DNA of 14,776 bases from Planctomycetota bacterium (lineage in GTDB: Bacteria > Planctomycetota > Phycisphaerae > Sedimentisphaerales > Anaerohalosphaeraceae). Position numbers and translations under genes: made by a program. Where the stretch lies: positions 1 to 14,776 of the forward strand of contig QNBU01000005.1 in NCBI GenBank assembly GCA_003644215.1, given 5' to 3'. The notes under the pieces are model-generated. The model had not been told where the DNA came from and ran no database searches. It was given only the letters and a program-made list of their open reading frames with translations. Positions 1-6,716 of this stretch are shown here, in pieces (positions within the stretch are counted from its first letter, which is position 1; the number at the start of each line of letters is the position of its first letter).

Positions 1-1
1 G

Positions 2-868
2 GGGGACTGCTCATACAAATACGGCAGCTTGCAGTTTCGCAGCAACGTATTTATTGAAAACGAGGGGCTGGCCGCGGCGGTTCGGGCATTGGGGACGGAT
101 ATTCCCACGCCGGAAAAGATCGGATTTCCCAATGACGCCTGGCAGGATATCGTTCGCCGCAAGCATGGGTTGGTGCTGTTTACCGGGATCACCGGGGCCG
201 GAAAAAGCACCACCATCGCCTCAATGATCGACCGAATCAACCAAAACCGCGCCTGCCGAATCATCACGCTCGAAGACCCCGTTGAGTATATCTTTACCCA
301 AAAAAACTCGATGATATCCCAACGCGAAATCGGTCGCGATGTGGATACCTTCTCGCACGGTCTGCGCTCGATGATGCGCGAAGACCCGGATATTATCTTC
401 GTTGGCGAGATGCGCGACGCCGAAACCGTCGCCTTGACCCTGACCGCCGCCGAAACCGGGCATCTGGTCTTTTCGACACTGCACACGCGCGATGTCGTCG
501 GCAGCATCACACGCATTTTGGACTTCTTCCCGCATCAGAAACAGGACGAAGTCCGCAATCAACTGTCACTGGGGCTGCGGTATATCATCTGCCAGAAGCT
601 GATCCCCCGCAAAGACGGAAACGGTCGGGTCGTCGCGATGGAAATCCTCAACAGCAACTATGCACTGGCCAACCTGATCCGCAAGGGCAAGATTGAGCAG
701 ATGTATTCGCAGATGCAGGTCAAGACCAAGGACCAGCCCGATGAACGGATGATTACGATGGAACGACACTTAGCGACTCTGGTCGAGGAAGATGTAATCG
801 ACATGCCGGAAGCTCAAAAGTGGGCCAACGACCTCAAGAGTTTCGAGGATGCGATGAAAAACAATTGA
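2..868 (+). CDS. pilT: PilT-type twitching/pilus-retraction ATPase, 5' end cut off
   Basis: This is the C-terminal core of a secretion-type hexameric ATPase that drives type IV pilus disassembly at the inner-membrane base. The frame is open from base 2, and the nine codons before the TTG at 29 continue the family sequence, so the gene starts outside the window and the TTG is not its start. Counting from that TTG: Walker A GITGAGKST (53-61), Asp box LEDPVEY (81-87), Walker B DPDIIFVGE (119-127) and His box AETGHLVFSTLHT (141-153). The C-terminal segment ALANLIRKGKIEQM resembles the PilT AIRNLIRE signature in altered form, which favours PilT over the loader PilB. PilB is also unlikely because I see no zinc-binding cysteines. 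PilU is the main alternative. The end at TGA 866-868 is clear. The next gene follows after about 140 bp with no obvious terminator between them. Confidence 0.9.
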   Translation, partial: GDCSYKYGSLQFRSNVFIENEGLAAAVRALGTDIPTPEKIGFPNDAWQDIVRRKHGLVLFTGITGAGKSTTIASMIDRINQNRACRIITLEDPVEYIFTQKNSMISQREIGRDVDTFSHGLRSMMREDPDIIFVGEMRDAETVALTLTAAETGHLVFSTLHTRDVVGSITRILDFFPHQKQDEVRNQLSLGLRYIICQKLIPRKDGNGRVVAMEILNSNYALANLIRKGKIEQMYSQMQVKTKDQPDERMITMERHLATLVEEDVIDMPEAQKWANDLKSFEDAMKNN

Positions 869-1007
869 AATTTCTACTCGATATTTATTGGAAAACAACA
901 CGAAACAACCTATTTTCAGCTTGAAAAAACTCGGCTTACAAACGAAAATCATATGCGGCGTGACCGTTCAAAATGTCAAGGATATTTAGCTTTAGAAAGG
1001 ATTGACC

Positions 1008-1382
1008 ATGAAGACCGTAAGTTTATTTGCAGTGTTAGCGATTGCCGTTTGTCTGATCGGCTGTGAGGACCCGAAACTGGTAACCTGCCAACAGGAAAAA
1101 GATGCCCTGCAGGGTCAGTTGGACCAGGCGAATGCCACGATCACGGAAAAAGACACCAACATTGAAGCATTGAAAGCCGAGAACACCGAAATCCAGACCA
1201 AGGCGATGGAAAGCATCACAACCATTATGACTAAGCAAGCCGCCAAGGACAGCCAACTGAAGGAGGATTTGGCTGAAAAAACCGTACAGGTTCAGGAACT
1301 TGAGGTGAAGGTAGCCGCTTTGGAGGCGCAGATCGCAGAACATGTCTGCGTAACCGACGACGATGATGATGATGACGACTAA
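1008..1382 (+). CDS. Small coiled-coil lipoprotein with poly-aspartate C-terminus
   Basis: This predicted 124-residue envelope lipoprotein matches no family I recognise. I place the start at ATG 1008, with a purine-rich ribosome-binding site (AGAAAGGA, 994-1001) six bases upstream; a TTG two codons earlier is less likely. Residues 1-18 form a lipoprotein signal (charged MK, then a hydrophobic stretch) ending in the lipobox LIG before Cys19. The +2 residue is Glu, not Asp, which by E. coli rules would suggest outer-membrane sorting; that step is inference. Residues ~28-112 are rich in Glu, Lys, Gln, Ala and Leu with heptad-like spacing and probably form one long helical coiled coil. After a short CVT linker the protein ends in eight consecutive Asp residues. 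The general plan (lipid anchor plus coiled coil) recalls Lpp-like or periplasmic spacer lipoproteins, but no homology is claimed. Confidence 0.7.
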   Translation: MKTVSLFAVLAIAVCLIGCEDPKLVTCQQEKDALQGQLDQANATITEKDTNIEALKAENTEIQTKAMESITTIMTKQAAKDSQLKEDLAEKTVQVQELEVKVAALEAQIAEHVCVTDDDDDDDD

Positions 1383-1410
1383 GGGTTTGCTTTTCTAAAA
1401 TCCATAAATG

Positions 1411-1444
1411 CCGGCGGTATCCAATATCGTCGGTGTTTTATTTT
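1411..1444 (+). terminator. Intrinsic terminator after the lipoprotein gene
   Basis: Bases 1411-1420 (CCGGCGGTAT) and 1424-1433 (ATATCGTCGG) pair over all ten positions in RNA, two of them G-U, around a CCA loop. The stem is followed by TGTTTTATTTT. The two G-U pairs become A-C mismatches on the other strand, so it should work mainly for + strand transcripts. It overlaps the last codons of the convergent folP gene. Confidence 0.8.
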
Positions 1445-2289
1445 GCGCGGTGGATGGCGTTGGAGACTTTGATCACATCGACCATTTCGGCGACATCGTG
1501 AACACGGATAACAGAAGCGCCTTTTTCAACCGCCAGTGACACCGTTGCCGTCGTCCCGAATATCCGGTCAGCAGGTTTGTCTTTACCGGTAATTTGGCCG
1601 ATAAACCGCTTGCGGCTGGCACCGATCAGCACACGATAACCCTGCTCGCACAGCCGATCAAGCTGATTCAGTATTTGTAAATTGTGTTCGAGCGTTTTGC
1701 CGAAACCGATACCGGGATCGAGTATAATATATTCTCGTGGAATACCGGTCGCTTCAGCGGCTTTAGCCCGTTCGATGAGATACTCACACACCTCAGCCAT
1801 CACATCGGCATAGGATGGATCGGCTTGCATCGTCTGCGGCCTTCCCTGCATGTGCATTAAAGCCACAGGAACCTTGCGTTCTGCAGCCAATCGCGTCATC
1901 GCCTCATCAGCCAACGCGGTAATATCGTTGATGATGGCGGTTCCCGCATCCAGCGCCGCTTTGGCCACAACCGGATGGGTGGTATCGATACTAACGGGGA
2001 TATTAATCTTCTCTGAAAGCTGTTTGATCACTGGAATTGCGCGGGCGATCTGTTTATCCGCAGAAATATCCTCGGAACCGGGGCGGGTGGATTCGGCGCC
2101 GATGTCGATGATCGCGGCCCCTTGTTGAGCTATTTCAACGCCGCGAGCGATGGCTTTATCGATGTCCAGAAACTGTCCACCGTCACTGAATGAATCCGGC
2201 GTAACATTCAAAACGCCCATCACAATCGCCCCGCCGGAAAAGTCCAGCTTGCCAGTGGGCCATTCGATAACATCCGGCGGCCTTTTCAT
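1438..2289 (-). CDS. folP: Dihydropteroate synthase
   Basis: This cytosolic enzyme condenses 6-hydroxymethyl-7,8-dihydropterin pyrophosphate with p-aminobenzoate to give 7,8-dihydropteroate in folate synthesis; it is the sulfonamide target. The 283-residue protein has normal family length and a complete TIM-barrel motif set: MGVLNVTPDSFSDGG (24-38, Asn28), DIGAESTRPG (62-71), SIDT (100-103), ND (121-122), DPGIGFGK (191-198, Asp191), GASRKRFIG (223-231, Lys227) and RVHDV (262-266, Arg262/His264). These correspond to the pterin, phosphate and pABA binding residues known from E. coli FolP. The start is ATG 2289. It overlaps the pdxB stop as ATGA, and a GGAG sits seven bases before it inside pdxB, so translational coupling is likely. 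It is the last gene of the panB operon, and its 3' end faces the lipoprotein gene. Confidence 0.96.
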   Translation of the reverse strand: MKRPPDVIEWPTGKLDFSGGAIVMGVLNVTPDSFSDGGQFLDIDKAIARGVEIAQQGAAIIDIGAESTRPGSEDISADKQIARAIPVIKQLSEKINIPVSIDTTHPVVAKAALDAGTAIINDITALADEAMTRLAAERKVPVALMHMQGRPQTMQADPSYADVMAEVCEYLIERAKAAEATGIPREYIILDPGIGFGKTLEHNLQILNQLDRLCEQGYRVLIGASRKRFIGQITGKDKPADRIFGTTATVSLAVEKGASVIRVHDVAEMVDVIKVSNAIHRAK

Positions 2290-3446
2290 GGAATCGCTCC
2301 AATCTGAAAACCGATGCCGGATAGCTTTTTCGCAAGCGTGCTTTCGGCATCCGGCAGCAGGACTTTTGTATTGTGGAACTCTCTGCGGACGGGATAATTC
2401 TTTCGCAGACCGTCAAACCACGCCGGATGCTTATTCTCCGGTTGTAAGAGAATCTCTCGCATATTAAAATCGTCCCGGTTGATGACATAGACCTGCTGGA
2501 GTACATCCTGAATGACAAACTCCTCCGGCTGATGAAAGTGGCCCGCCGGCAGAACCAATTCCGGAACGACCGGTTCAGGCAAAAAATCCATCGCAGTCTT
2601 TGTCGCTTTCAGGCCAAAATGCTGGCACGCCGCTTGATAGATCATAATCATCCCGGCTACTTTGCCGTCGTAGGAGTAACCCGCAATGTGCGGCGTTGAC
2701 AAATCGACATTTTGCAGCAGCCACGAATCAACCTGCGGTTCGGTCTCCCAGACATCCAGTACCACACCGCCAAGTTTGCCGGACTGCATGGCCTTTTTCA
2801 ATGCCGCTTCATCCTGAACCTTGCCACGAGATGAATTGATAAACACCGCACCGTCTTTTAAGGAGGCAAAGAACTTTTCATCGGCCAAATGATAAGTCGG
2901 GTCGGGTCCGTCCTTGGCCAGGGGCGTGTGCATCGTAATAAAGTCGCAATCATAGATTTCTTCCAGCGGGCGGTATTTGTCATGACCGGTTTGCCGCCGC
3001 ACCGGCGGGTCGTTCAAGACGACTTCCATCTTTAACGCACGACACTTTTTTTCGACACGGCTGCCCACATTGCCCACGCCGACAATGCCAATCGATTTAC
3101 CCTCAAGTTGGATTTTCTTCTTTTTACCCAATGCCAGCAGTGCCGCAGTGATATAGTCGGCCACGCTCATTGCATTGGACCCCGGCGCTGAGGCAAAACC
3201 GATGCCATTGGCCGCCAAGTACTCCTGATCAACATGCTCGGTGCCAATGGTCGCGGTGGCAACGAATTTAACAGCACTGCCCTCGAGCAAGTCAGCGTTT
3301 ACCTTGGTGATGCTGCGTACCAGCAGGATGTCAGCATCTTTGACCACCTCAGCGGTCATTTGACGCCCCCCCGCCAGCGTAACAACACCGATGGACGAAA
3401 AGCACTCTTTGACAAACGGGATATTTTGATCTGCTACAATTTTCAT
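2286..3446 (-). CDS. pdxB: Erythronate-4-phosphate dehydrogenase (vitamin B6 synthesis)
   Basis: This NAD-dependent 2-hydroxyacid dehydrogenase oxidises 4-phosphoerythronate to 2-oxo-3-hydroxy-4-phosphobutanoate, the second step of the DXP-dependent pyridoxal phosphate route. The 386 residues match PdxB from end to end rather than a generic SerA/D-lactate dehydrogenase. Visible features are the N-terminal MKIVADQNIPF, VRSITKVN (43-50), the Rossmann loop GVGNVG (123-128), and catalytic Arg207 (SSRG), Glu236 (DVWETEP) and His253 (TPHIAGYS). The PdxB-specific C-terminal dimerisation domain includes LRKNYPVRREF. The start at ATG 3446 gives the canonical N-terminus, but no convincing Shine-Dalgarno precedes it. 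The 51-bp gap to the upstream glycosyltransferase holds an AT-rich GATTTACA-type repeat. The last bases overlap folP (ATGA). Confidence 0.94.
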   Translation of the reverse strand: MKIVADQNIPFVKECFSSIGVVTLAGGRQMTAEVVKDADILLVRSITKVNADLLEGSAVKFVATATIGTEHVDQEYLAANGIGFASAPGSNAMSVADYITAALLALGKKKKIQLEGKSIGIVGVGNVGSRVEKKCRALKMEVVLNDPPVRRQTGHDKYRPLEEIYDCDFITMHTPLAKDGPDPTYHLADEKFFASLKDGAVFINSSRGKVQDEAALKKAMQSGKLGGVVLDVWETEPQVDSWLLQNVDLSTPHIAGYSYDGKVAGMIMIYQAACQHFGLKATKTAMDFLPEPVVPELVLPAGHFHQPEEFVIQDVLQQVYVINRDDFNMREILLQPENKHPAWFDGLRKNYPVRREFHNTKVLLPDAESTLAKKLSGIGFQIGAIP

Positions 3447-3497
3447 GGTTTATATTTTGACAGGATTTACAAGATTTTTATAAGCACCTTTGTCCTA

Positions 3498-4658
3498 TCA
3501 CCCCGGACTTGATGGAAGCGGTGATGCGGGTGTTTCGTCCGGGGGTTTGAGGGATTGTTTGTGGTGTTGCTGGGCCTGAATATAGGTGTTCGTGAGTTTA
3601 TCGACCATCTGGCTGACGCTGTTGTGGTTGCGCAGATAGGCCTGGGAATTTTGGGCAAGTTGGCGGCTTTTTTCACGCTGGCCCAGCACATTTTTCAGGC
3701 AGCCATAGATGTTCAGTTCATCATGGGAATCCCAAAAGGCGGCTGTTTGACTGTCGTGCAACAGGCCGCTGGTGGTTTCGGGGACGCCGACAACCGCCAA
3801 CCCCACCGCCATCGCCTCCAGCAATTGTGCATCAAAGGCACCGCTATCTGACAGATGCAAATAGACATCGGCGCCGCCCAGAACACTTCGCATCGGACGG
3901 ATCGGCGGCACCACCGTTACAACCGAGGTCAACCCCAGCTTTCGGATGTGTGCGCGAATTGCCTTTTCGGCTTTGCCCACACCCATAATCGCCACCATCA
4001 CTTCAAACCCATCCAGCACGAGATGCCGGACGGCGTTTAGGAAGGGGGCGAAGATTTTCAATGAACTTAACGGATGGACAGCGATTAAGCTGGCGACATC
4101 ACCGCCGCGGGAAAAACAACTACAGTGATCTTCGACAAAACTGCCAATATGAATTCGTTCGATACGACCTTTCAGACCGGGACTCGTTTCGGCCAGATGA
4201 TCCGCAATCGGTTTTGAGGGTGCGACGATCTTGGCGGCATGATGGATCGTTCTTTCAAAACACGACCAACGAGAAGATTTTTTATGACAGGTAGCGACAA
4301 ACGGAAGTTGAAGCTGTTTGCTAAGCCAATGGGCCAGATGCACCTGCCCCGGATAAAATGTATGCAGGATCGTCGGCTTAAAACGCAGCAGCTGGTCGAG
4401 CAGAACTTTCCGGTTCTGACTCCAAAAGATTGGAAGCCGCAGCGTCGGATGTTCGATCCGTTCCACAGAGGGACACAAAATCGCCTGTGGGTCCGTGCAG
4501 GCGGGACAAACCAACGCCGACACACGGGCCGTCCCGGAGGAAAGTCCTACAAGGATTCTTCGGATGTAGGCGGAGTATGACAGGAAGACCGACCTGTCCA
4601 CAAGAAATACCGGACGGATAACCGTTTCAGGATATGATTCTGTGAATCCTTCAGACAT
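3498..4658 (-). CDS. GT4-like glycosyltransferase with altered catalytic motifs
   Basis: This predicted soluble GT-B glycosyltransferase (386 residues) has unknown donor and acceptor. Evidence for the fold: an N-terminal half with ILHTFYPGQVHLAHWL (97-112) and VATCHK (121-126), the hinge region KIVAPSKPIADHL (143-155), and a C-terminal half with VVTVVPPI (246-253) and GGADVYLHLSDSGAFDAQLLEAMAVG (261-286), the usual nucleotide-sugar region. Two things are odd. The first Glu of the EX7E pair is Gly273 while the second is kept (Glu281). The donor-phosphate Arg/Lys segment, normally GRL...KG, reads AVHPLSSLK (193-201). The C-terminus is Pro/Ser-rich. The start at ATG 4658 has AGGG six bases upstream, inside the 13-nt gap after panB, so it sits firmly in the cofactor operon although its role there is not obvious. 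It could be a diverged or inactive GT4. Confidence 0.75.
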   Translation of the reverse strand: MSEGFTESYPETVIRPVFLVDRSVFLSYSAYIRRILVGLSSGTARVSALVCPACTDPQAILCPSVERIEHPTLRLPIFWSQNRKVLLDQLLRFKPTILHTFYPGQVHLAHWLSKQLQLPFVATCHKKSSRWSCFERTIHHAAKIVAPSKPIADHLAETSPGLKGRIERIHIGSFVEDHCSCFSRGGDVASLIAVHPLSSLKIFAPFLNAVRHLVLDGFEVMVAIMGVGKAEKAIRAHIRKLGLTSVVTVVPPIRPMRSVLGGADVYLHLSDSGAFDAQLLEAMAVGLAVVGVPETTSGLLHDSQTAAFWDSHDELNIYGCLKNVLGQREKSRQLAQNSQAYLRNHNSVSQMVDKLTNTYIQAQQHHKQSLKPPDETPASPLPSSPG

Positions 4659-4671
4659 AAATAGCCCTAAT

Positions 4672-5526
4672 TTAGCGTAAGTCGGTCAGCATCTCTTGGA
4701 GTTTTTCCAACTGGCCGGGTTTGATGTGATAACATTGCTCATCGGATGGATATTGACCGTTTCGGATATGGTCAGCATAGTTTCGCAAGGCCTGCACCAT
4801 CGCCGCGTCCAACTGAGCGAACGCCTTGGCAAATTTTGGCTTTGGCCCGCTATTGAGACCCAATATATCGGAAATGATGAGTATCTGCCCGTCACAGTCC
4901 GGGCCGCTGCCGCAACTGATCACCGGGACGGGACTCTGTTCGGTAACGACCTTCGATACTTCGCGAGCGGTTCCTTCCAGCAGTAGCGAACCGGCTCCGG
5001 CGGATACCATCTTTTTGGATAAATCGACCAATTCCAACGCCAGTTCGGCCGTCGTGCCTTCGGCTTTGAGCTTGCCGAGTTTTGTAACCTGCTGCGGACG
5101 GATACCAATGTGGGCCATGACCGCCATGCCGGCGTCGCTGATGGCCTTGATGACATCCAGATGCGCTGCGGTGGCTTCGACCTTAACGATTTGTGTGCCG
5201 GTTTCCTGAAAGAAGCGGCCGGCATTGCGAACCGCATCGGCAATGCTGGTTTGATAGGACAAAAACGGCATATCCGCGACAAGACACACCTCCGGCGCCG
5301 CCCGGCGGACGGCGTCGGTGATCGTTACCATAAAATCCATCGTCGCCGGAAGCGTTGTTTCGTGGCCAAGCAACACCTGCGCCGCCGAGTCCCCCACGAG
5401 AATCATATCGACCCCCGCCTGGGCAACCAAGCGGGCAGAGGTATAATCGTAACAACTAACGGCTACGATTTTCCGCCCGTCCTGCTTGGCTTTGATTAAA
5501 TCAGAAATTGTAACTTTTGTATTCAT
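4672..5526 (-). CDS. panB: 3-methyl-2-oxobutanoate hydroxymethyltransferase
   Basis: This cytosolic enzyme transfers a hydroxymethyl group from 5,10-methylene-tetrahydrofolate to alpha-ketoisovalerate, giving ketopantoate, the first committed step to pantothenate and CoA. I start it at ATG 5526 (284 residues): AGGTGAG lies five bases upstream, and the promoter at 5557-5586 would be inside the gene if the ATG at 5586 were used. Motifs in this numbering: SCYDYTSA (24-31), VGDS with Mg-binding Asp46, ADMPF with Asp85, KVE with Glu117, HIGIRPQ with His139, and LLLEGT with catalytic Glu184. The usual VGDSLG reads VGDSAA, and the usual HD of the GPxCDGQxLxxHD motif reads SD. The C-terminus is about 20 residues longer than in E. 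coli (264 aa). It is first in the operon with the GT, pdxB and folP. Confidence 0.95.
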   Translation of the reverse strand: MNTKVTISDLIKAKQDGRKIVAVSCYDYTSARLVAQAGVDMILVGDSAAQVLLGHETTLPATMDFMVTITDAVRRAAPEVCLVADMPFLSYQTSIADAVRNAGRFFQETGTQIVKVEATAAHLDVIKAISDAGMAVMAHIGIRPQQVTKLGKLKAEGTTAELALELVDLSKKMVSAGAGSLLLEGTAREVSKVVTEQSPVPVISCGSGPDCDGQILIISDILGLNSGPKPKFAKAFAQLDAAMVQALRNYADHIRNGQYPSDEQCYHIKPGQLEKLQEMLTDLR

Positions 5527-5556
5527 CCGGCTCACCTGAAAATTAGCTTTGACGAC

Positions 5557-5586
5557 AGTATAACGGGCCGGGTATTTTGTTGGCAA
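5557..5586 (-). promoter_or_regulatory. Sigma70-type promoter of the panB operon
   Basis: Read on the - strand, TTGCCA (5586-5581) and TATACT (5562-5557) are 18 bp apart, each 5/6 to consensus. The expected transcript starts about 24 bases before panB ATG 5526, leaving room for the AGGTGAG site. This supports the shorter panB start. Confidence 0.65.
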
Positions 5587-5699
5587 GTGATTTCTTTTGG
5601 ACCGATAATACCCGATATGCCCCAGATAACACTATTCTCTGTAAAATTCAGGATAATTTCGTGTTTTTTCCCCTTATTTTCTAAAGATTTGTCCATCCG

Positions 5700-5797
5700 A
5701 ATATCGATAGATAGGGTGGAGCAATCGATATTATATTACAAGCTTTTCATCACCCTCCTCCGAAGCCAGGTTCTATATTGGAATCTGGCTTTTTTTA
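5700..5797 (+). ncRNA. Candidate structured leader or small RNA with pseudoknot and terminator
   Basis: A perfect 9-bp stem (AATATCGAT 5700-5708 with ATCGATATT 5724-5732) encloses a 15-nt purine-rich loop. Loop bases AGGGTG (5713-5718) are complementary to CACCCT (5751-5756) downstream, so an H-type pseudoknot is possible. Eight bases later the terminator hairpin begins. A structured element ending in a terminator, 70 bp ahead of a regulatory-type gene, fits either a small RNA or a transcription-attenuating leader. I recognise no known riboswitch class, and I found no good promoter before it. Confidence 0.4.
5764..5797 (+). terminator. Intrinsic terminator upstream of the kinase-like gene
   Basis: AGCCAGGTTC (5764-5773) pairs over ten positions (one G-U) with GAATCTGGCT (5781-5790) around a 7-nt loop, followed at once by a run of Ts (5790-5796). 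No + strand gene ends before it, so it must end a non-coding transcript or act as an attenuator. Confidence 0.8.
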
Positions 5798-5866
5798 TGT
5801 TTTTAACATCAAGAGTCGCCTTTCACTCTCCGATACAGCGTTATACAAAAAGTGTGAGAGTTGCCT

Positions 5867-6613
5867 ATGGCCCCCAATATCAATAAAACACAAAAACAGC
5901 AGGCCTCTAAAGAAGCCATTGGGGCTTTGCCGGAGCCGTTGCAGCAGTTGTTCCTCTCCGGTCAATCTGTGCAGAATCTGGCTCATCTGGCAAAAAACAT
6001 CCTCCAAATGACCTCCGGGGCCGTCGAAATTATCGAACTGGGACTTGAGCGGAAACAATTTGACCGCGTTGAACGAAGCTGGGACATTTTTGAAACCAAC
6101 TTTATTCGGATGAAAAAATTCGTCCTCAACCTGATCAAATACACCAAACACTATCCGCTCCAGAAAACAATCTGCGATCCGAATCGGTGTGCCGACGATG
6201 CCATTCGTTCATGTGAATATGCCCTGAAAAGCGGCGTCAAAATTAAACTCCAAAAAGATAAAACGATTCCCTTGATGTCGCTGGATGCGGATCGTGTTGA
6301 GGAAATGGTCGCCAATCTGATTACGCACGCATTGGACAATTTGCCTGAGCATTGCGGAACTATTTTTATCACAACAAAGTGCCTCAAGGACCATCGCCAG
6401 GTGCAGGTGTCTGTTGGCGATGACGGCCCGGCACTAACGAATGAGACGATACAATCGCTGAGCAAACCGCTTGAACGCATGCCGAACATGATCGGCACCG
6501 GTTTTGATATTCCCCTGGCCAAACTTCACATCGAACAGCATGAGGGGTATATGGAATTTGAAAGCAACGAACCAAAAGGCAACTGCGTCCACGCCTATCT
6601 GCCGATCCAATAA
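5867..6613 (+). CDS. Soluble histidine-kinase-like ATPase with degenerate boxes
   Basis: This 248-residue cytosolic protein has no membrane segment, no sensor domain such as PAS that I can see, and no receiver. ATG 5867 is chosen because GTGAGAG (5853-5859) lies seven bases before it; the TTG at 5861 is too close. Residues ~34-95 look like a two-helix dimerisation/phosphoacceptor unit, with NLAHLAKNIL (37-46) in the place of an H-box, making His40 the candidate phosphoacceptor. Residues ~135-247 resemble a HATPase_c fold: N-box VANLITHALDN (148-158), G1-like VGDDGPAL (183-190) and G2-like GTGFDIPLAKL (210-220). His154 replaces the second, Mg-coordinating Asn of the N-box, and Ala189 replaces the second G1 glycine, so ATP binding or catalysis may be altered. 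No response regulator is adjacent. It converges on the giant gene. Confidence 0.65.
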   Translation: MAPNINKTQKQQASKEAIGALPEPLQQLFLSGQSVQNLAHLAKNILQMTSGAVEIIELGLERKQFDRVERSWDIFETNFIRMKKFVLNLIKYTKHYPLQKTICDPNRCADDAIRSCEYALKSGVKIKLQKDKTIPLMSLDADRVEEMVANLITHALDNLPEHCGTIFITTKCLKDHRQVQVSVGDDGPALTNETIQSLSKPLERMPNMIGTGFDIPLAKLHIEQHEGYMEFESNEPKGNCVHAYLPIQ

Positions 6614-6716
6614 AGGCGGCCACTGGGAACACGAACGCCCCGCCCGCAATGCTCATCATTATTCGTGTCTATTGGTCCCGATACGGCGAAAGACGCGCGT
6701 TAATGAAAGGATACGG

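Larger units (their letters stand above)
5587..5866 (+). other. Gene-free region between divergent panB and kinase-like gene
   Basis: About 280 bp with no credible coding sequence. Reading frames across it on the + strand show no family resemblance and run through the terminator. It holds the structured RNA candidate (5700-5756), the terminator (5764-5797) and the start region of the kinase-like gene. A weak 6-bp pairing between ACTCTC (5825-5830) and GAGAGT (5856-5861) would cover the ribosome-binding site of that gene. Confidence 0.6.

Noticed and set aside
921..949. TTGAAA...GAAAAT as a promoter for the lipoprotein gene
   Set aside because: The 17-bp spacing is fine, but the -10 match is poor and the region is A-rich, so chance matches are expected.
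5527..5586. Longer panB start giving 20 more residues
   Set aside because: This segment holds the -35/-10 promoter, and the ATG at 5526 has a much better ribosome-binding site and the usual N-terminus.
6629..6668. ACACGAA/TTCGTGT inverted repeat between the convergent kinase-like and giant genes, considered as a shared terminator
   Set aside because: Only 7 bp with a 26-nt loop and no T run on either strand; too weak to call.
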